From Lysinibacillus pakistanensis (GTDB taxonomy: Bacteria > Bacillota > Bacilli > Bacillales_A > Planococcaceae), in the NCBI RefSeq assembly GCF_030123245.1, contig NZ_CP126101.1:3098501-3162500 (forward strand): 64,000 bases of DNA, written 5' to 3'. The translations under genes were made by a program, and so were the position numbers. Below the pieces are notes generated by a model. That model did no database searches. It was given only the letters and a program-made list of their open reading frames with translations, and was not told where the DNA came from. Shown piece by piece: positions 60,485-64,000 of the stretch. Each line of letters opens with the position of its first letter. The first letter of the stretch is position 1.

Positions 60485-61844
60485 GATTTTTCACCTTCTT
60501 ACAAGCTGATAGCCAATTGTCAACAAGCTTTGGGTTTGATACGAAATGAAAATGTGTATAGCCAGCTACTAGATTTCCTTCTTGATAGCCCTCTTGCTTT
60601 TTCCCAAAACGACCTTTTGTTTGATAGGCAGGCGTATTATGAGAGCCACTATATGTTGAATAGTGGAATTCATGTCCTTTAGCTTCTTCGTCTGTACCTA
60701 TTAAGAAATTATGTTGAGTGCCAAAAATTTCACGGTAGCCAAGAGCTGCTAGCTTTGTTTGCATGGTAACTTCACCAGGAATAACACCTACCATATCAAA
60801 ACGATTACCATCATTATTTGAAATAGCCTCTGTCAAATACATAAAGCCCCCACACTCTGCTAATGTTGGTAAACCTTTGGCAATTGCTTCACGAATCGAA
60901 CTTTTGGCTTCTACATTGTTCGCCAGTGTTTCCGCAAATTCCTCTGGGAAGCCCCCGCCAATATATAGCCCATCAGCCTCAGCAGGCACAGCTTCATTGG
61001 CAAGCGGTGAGAAAAATTGTAGTGTTGCACCTTTGGCACGTAGTAGCGCTAGGTTTTCTTCGTAATAAAAATTAAATGCCGCATCCTTTGCAACAGCAAT
61101 GCAAATGTTTTGCGATGGCTCTTTTGCAAATAGCTGTCCTGCTTCTTGTAGAACAGGAGCCTTTGTTAGGTTCAATAATTGATCTACATCTATTGTCTCT
61201 GCCATTAACGAACCTAGCTTCTCAAAAAAAGAATCCAGTTCTCCACGTTCTATCGCAGGTACTAGTCCTAAATGGCGTCTAGGGATATCAATTCCTTCCT
61301 CACGCTTTAAGTAGCCAATAACAGGGATACCACATTCCTGCTCAATCGCAGCTTTCGCAATCTCATAATGACCAACACTGCCAACCTGATTTGCAATCAC
61401 ACCAACTATATTTGGCCTATCTGATAGTAATTGGAAGCCCTTTACAACTGCCGCAACACTTCGGGCCATACTTGCACAATTAACAATTAAAATGACAGGA
61501 CTTTCTGTGATAACACTGATGTCTGCAGCAGAGCCTTCATTAGATAAAGGGCTTTTACCATCATAGAAGCCCATAACACCTTCAATAATGGCAACATCTG
61601 CACCCGTACTTGCGCGTGCAACAATATCTCGTACAGCTTGATGTGAAAACATCCAGCTATCAATATTCCGAGATACTCTTCCTGTTACGGCTGTGTGGTA
61701 GGTTGGATCTATATAATCAGGACCGCATTTAAAGCCCTGCACAACTTTCCCCTTATTTTGTAAAGCCTTCATCAGTCCAATAGTGAAAGTTGTTTTACCT
61801 ACGCCACTGCCCGTACCAGCCAGTACAAAACGATTTGTTTGCAT
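60477..61844 (-). CDS. cbiA: Cobyrinate a,c-diamide synthase
   Basis: ATP- and glutamine-dependent amidation of cobyrinate side chains a and c (CbiA/CobB). The P-loop is LAGTGSGVGKTTFTIGLM, with FKCGPDYIDPTYH next to it. The glutaminase part has LYIGGGFPEEFAETLANN and LAECGGFMYLTEAI with the nucleophile Cys. Catalytic His is in YTHFHFVSNP. 455 residues matches the family. It lies 11 bases after cbiG, behind AGGAGG, and overlaps sirC. Confidence 0.96.
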   Translation of the reverse strand: MQTNRFVLAGTGSGVGKTTFTIGLMKALQNKGKVVQGFKCGPDYIDPTYHTAVTGRVSRNIDSWMFSHQAVRDIVARASTGADVAIIEGVMGFYDGKSPLSNEGSAADISVITESPVILIVNCASMARSVAAVVKGFQLLSDRPNIVGVIANQVGSVGHYEIAKAAIEQECGIPVIGYLKREEGIDIPRRHLGLVPAIERGELDSFFEKLGSLMAETIDVDQLLNLTKAPVLQEAGQLFAKEPSQNICIAVAKDAAFNFYYEENLALLRAKGATLQFFSPLANEAVPAEADGLYIGGGFPEEFAETLANNVEAKSSIREAIAKGLPTLAECGGFMYLTEAISNNDGNRFDMVGVIPGEVTMQTKLAALGYREIFGTQHNFLIGTDEEAKGHEFHYSTYSGSHNTPAYQTKGRFGKKQEGYQEGNLVAGYTHFHFVSNPKLVDNWLSACKKVKNHD

Positions 61845-61855
61845 GGACTTCCTCC

Positions 61856-62977
61856 TTAAAATAGTAATCTAGCAACAGAGATCGTAGCATTGCCTGATTT
61901 CTTCTTTTCTAAAATGAGCTCATTTACCTTAGCATAACGCATAGCAGCTGGTTCACTGACTCCATAAGCTCCTGTATATTTAAAAACTGTTTCTGACGGG
62001 GAAGGGAAATCTATTTCGTTTAATTCATCCGGTGAATAGGTGACAAATTCCCAATCATAGTTTCTAGTAATGTCCAAGAAGCATTGCTCATCTTTCTTTA
62101 AATCTATTGTGCATAATGCCTTCACACTTTTTTTCGAAAGCTTTAGCTCAGCCAGCGTTTCATCAATAACTTGCTCAATTTCATCCAGAGTTGTCCCGCG
62201 ATTACAGCCCATACCTAGTACTATTGATTTTGGTCGGTAAATCACACCATTTTCAAGCAGAACTTCTTCTTCAGGCTCTATCATGCGATCTGTAATTAGC
62301 AATGTCGCATGTGGCTTAGCCTTTATTGCTGCCTGTGTGGATGGATAAATTTTAATTTGTTCTGGCATTGGTGTATCGCGCATCCACCAATCACGTTCAC
62401 CCGTCTCCTGAACGATAGCAACATGCTCCTCATTCACAACAGATGCGCTAACAGGTGTCAATTTATCTGCACTATCCCATACCCAACCAAAACGAGCACC
62501 AAATAAGTCAACAGGAATCGTTTTTTGTACATCGGAAGCTGTTGTAATTATTGGATTGGCGCCTAGTGCAGCAGCTACTTCATGTGTCAGCTCATTGGCA
62601 CCGCCTAAATGTCCAGATAATACACTAATCACATTTTCTCCACGATCATCAATGACAACAACACCAGGGTCTGTTTTTTTATCTTTTAGTATTGGGGCAA
62701 TCATCCGTACAACTGCGCCTAGTGAAATGATTAAAATTAAGCCTTTATATTGCTTAAAAAGAGTTGGTAATAGCAAGCGCACAGTACCTGTAAACAATTG
62801 TATATGCTTGTCTGCTTCATCGCCCTGCTCAAATTTACTCATATAATATAAATCACTAGCCGCGAAGGTATGCTGCAATCGACGTCCAATTTGTACACCA
62901 TGCTTTGTAATAGCGACTACAGCATAAGGATTTCGTTGATCAACCTCCGGTAAAACGCCCTCTTGTAATTCAATCAC
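61856..62977 (-). CDS. cbiG: Cobalt-precorrin-5A hydrolase
   Basis: CbiG opens the ring-A lactone of cobalt-precorrin-5A and releases acetaldehyde. The N-terminal part carries LSGHLGGANELTHEVAAALG, the central part DLFGARFGWVW and the C-terminal part LGMGCNRGTTLDEIEQVI with GVSEPAAMRYA, all family landmarks. Its presence places this operon in the cobalt-early (anaerobic-type) route. 373 residues is normal. Overlaps cbiF by 8 bases. Confidence 0.95.
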   Translation of the reverse strand: MIELQEGVLPEVDQRNPYAVVAITKHGVQIGRRLQHTFAASDLYYMSKFEQGDEADKHIQLFTGTVRLLLPTLFKQYKGLILIISLGAVVRMIAPILKDKKTDPGVVVIDDRGENVISVLSGHLGGANELTHEVAAALGANPIITTASDVQKTIPVDLFGARFGWVWDSADKLTPVSASVVNEEHVAIVQETGERDWWMRDTPMPEQIKIYPSTQAAIKAKPHATLLITDRMIEPEEEVLLENGVIYRPKSIVLGMGCNRGTTLDEIEQVIDETLAELKLSKKSVKALCTIDLKKDEQCFLDITRNYDWEFVTYSPDELNEIDFPSPSETVFKYTGAYGVSEPAAMRYAKVNELILEKKKSGNATISVARLLF

Positions 62978-63755
62978 TTGTCTTCACACCTTTTCTAAAG
63001 CCATGTGTAAAGGTTGCATCATATAATTTCGAGCGATATTGATCCTTATCATGAATAGTTGGATCTAAAGCCCAGCCAGCTAAAATCATCGCATGTTTCC
63101 GAATACCGTTTACACGCATAGCTTCATCTAATTCAACTAATGTTGTACGTACGATTTTCTGATCTGGCCAAGATGCACGTTGAATAACAGCTACTGGTGT
63201 ATCATCTGCCCAGCCTGCACTTTGTAGCTCTTTGACGATTTTTTTCGTTAAAGTTGCACTAAGGAATAGCGCAATTGTACAATGATGACTTGCTAAATCA
63301 CGTAGTTTTTCAAATTCCGGTACAGGTGTACGCCCTTCTGCACGTGTTAAAATAAGTGTTTGCGTTAAATCTGGAATTGTTAATTCTGCACCAATTGCTG
63401 CTGCAGAAGCGAAGACTGAGCTTACACCTGGAATTACCTCATAGCCAATGCCTTCCTTCTTTAAAAGAGCTACCTGCTCCATAATAGCTCCGTACATGGC
63501 AGGATCTCCTGTATGCATACGAGCTACTACCTTCCCTGCGTTAACACGATCCACCATAACTGCTACCATTTCCTCTAAATGCATACCTGCTGTACGGATT
63601 ACCTCAGCATCTGGCTTTGCTTTTGCAATTAGGTCCTCATTGACTAAAGAATCTGTATACATGACCACGTCTGCCGTTTGTAGCATATGTAAGCCTTTCA
63701 CTGTAATTAAATCTGGATCACCAGGACCAGCGCCGACAATATAGATTTTTTTCAT
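62970..63755 (-). CDS. cbiF: (Cobalt-)precorrin-4 C11-methyltransferase
   Basis: SAM-dependent tetrapyrrole methylase of the CbiF/CobM type. The conserved YIVGAGPGDPDLITVKGLHML begins at residue 4. It is followed by the subgroup mark TAGMHLEEMV, ARMHTGDPAMYGAIMEQ and YEVIPGVSSVFASAAAIGAE. It methylates C11 of cobalt-precorrin-4. 261 residues. The start shares a base with the cbiL stop (TAATG). Confidence 0.95.
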   Translation of the reverse strand: MKKIYIVGAGPGDPDLITVKGLHMLQTADVVMYTDSLVNEDLIAKAKPDAEVIRTAGMHLEEMVAVMVDRVNAGKVVARMHTGDPAMYGAIMEQVALLKKEGIGYEVIPGVSSVFASAAAIGAELTIPDLTQTLILTRAEGRTPVPEFEKLRDLASHHCTIALFLSATLTKKIVKELQSAGWADDTPVAVIQRASWPDQKIVRTTLVELDEAMRVNGIRKHAMILAGWALDPTIHDKDQYRSKLYDATFTHGFRKGVKTSD

Positions 63756-64000
63756 TATTTACGCACCACCATTAATGTTAAATATTCTAGCTCGACACCG
63801 TCTAGCTCACGTACATCCCAAATAATTTCCTCGTCAGATGTTACCTTTGTGACAACTGAAGCCTTATCAAGTAAATCTAAATCACGTAGCACCTGTAGCA
63901 TTAGGTCAATAACCTTTGCCACTTTAATAAACACAACTGCATCATGACTTTCAATGGCGTCACGCATTGCGTTATAGTCATCATGGGCAGGTATAATGGC
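63755..64000 (-). CDS. cbiL: Precorrin-2 C20-methyltransferase, 5' part beyond window
   Basis: The last 81 residues of a tetrapyrrole methylase, still open at the right window edge. AIIPAHDDYNAMRDAIESHD, then VVFIKVAKVIDLMLQVLRDL and the end EYLTLMVVRK match the C-terminus of CbiL/CobI, which adds the C20 methyl group. An internal ATG exists but is not the start. It is the most upstream cobalamin gene visible. Any cobalamin riboswitch would be outside the window. Confidence 0.85.
   Translation of the reverse strand, partial: AIIPAHDDYNAMRDAIESHDAVVFIKVAKVIDLMLQVLRDLDLLDKASVVTKVTSDEEIIWDVRELDGVELEYLTLMVVRK

Noticed and set aside
1..64000. Possible rRNA or tRNA genes and an integrated prophage
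   Set aside because: No tRNA cloverleaf or rRNA sequence was recognised, and apart from one integrase fragment no phage structural gene is present.

Overview
The window looks like the chromosome of a low-GC, spore-forming Bacillaceae, most like Lysinibacillus. Support comes from AT-rich base composition, strong GGAGG ribosome sites with frequent TTG/GTG starts, the sporulation-type diadenylate cyclase CdaS, a YteA-type zinc-finger protein, a proline T-box before proC, and a 10-gene cobalamin operon. The genus is an inference. Most genes lie on the minus strand.

Layout. 1-7.6 kb is core-like: argG (cut by the window edge, with ARG boxes), a CPBP membrane protease, a MerR regulator, an MBL-hydrolase/SDR operon, T-box-controlled proC and namA. 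8.3-12.1 kb is a run of six small cytosolic proteins that look like an orphan polymorphic-toxin immunity array. 12.2-17.9 kb holds a response regulator-ABC transporter-histidine kinase module bracketed by two ~330 bp direct repeats. Each repeat carries the 3' end of a secreted-protein gene, and the intact gene follows the second copy. 18.2-19.9 kb is a flavin reductase/LLM monooxygenase pair.

20-48 kb is a plastic region. It holds broken genes (serine hydrolase, integrase, phosphatase, TolB-like lipoprotein, IS1595 transposase, MFS pump, DinB, VanZ), small membrane proteins, an ECF sigma/anti-sigma pair, several enzymes of antibiotic-modifying families, and at least ten copies of a short palindromic intergenic element. 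Inside it lies a GC-richer island at about 39.0-41.7 kb, encoding an RsgA-like GTPase and an APH-like kinase. This pair sits behind a leader with two small ORFs and three successive intrinsic-terminator hairpins, which looks like translation-coupled attenuation. It is the most intriguing system in the window.

48-55.5 kb has a MarR/ring-cleaving dioxygenase pair with matching operators, cdaS, a second copy of the secreted-protein family, a chemotaxis receptor and RNase Z. 55.5-64 kb is a tightly overlapping cobalamin operon, transcribed from beyond the right edge: cbiL, cbiF, cbiG, cbiA, sirC, cobA, a nitroreductase, cobO, cbiP and a translationally coupled methyltransferase.
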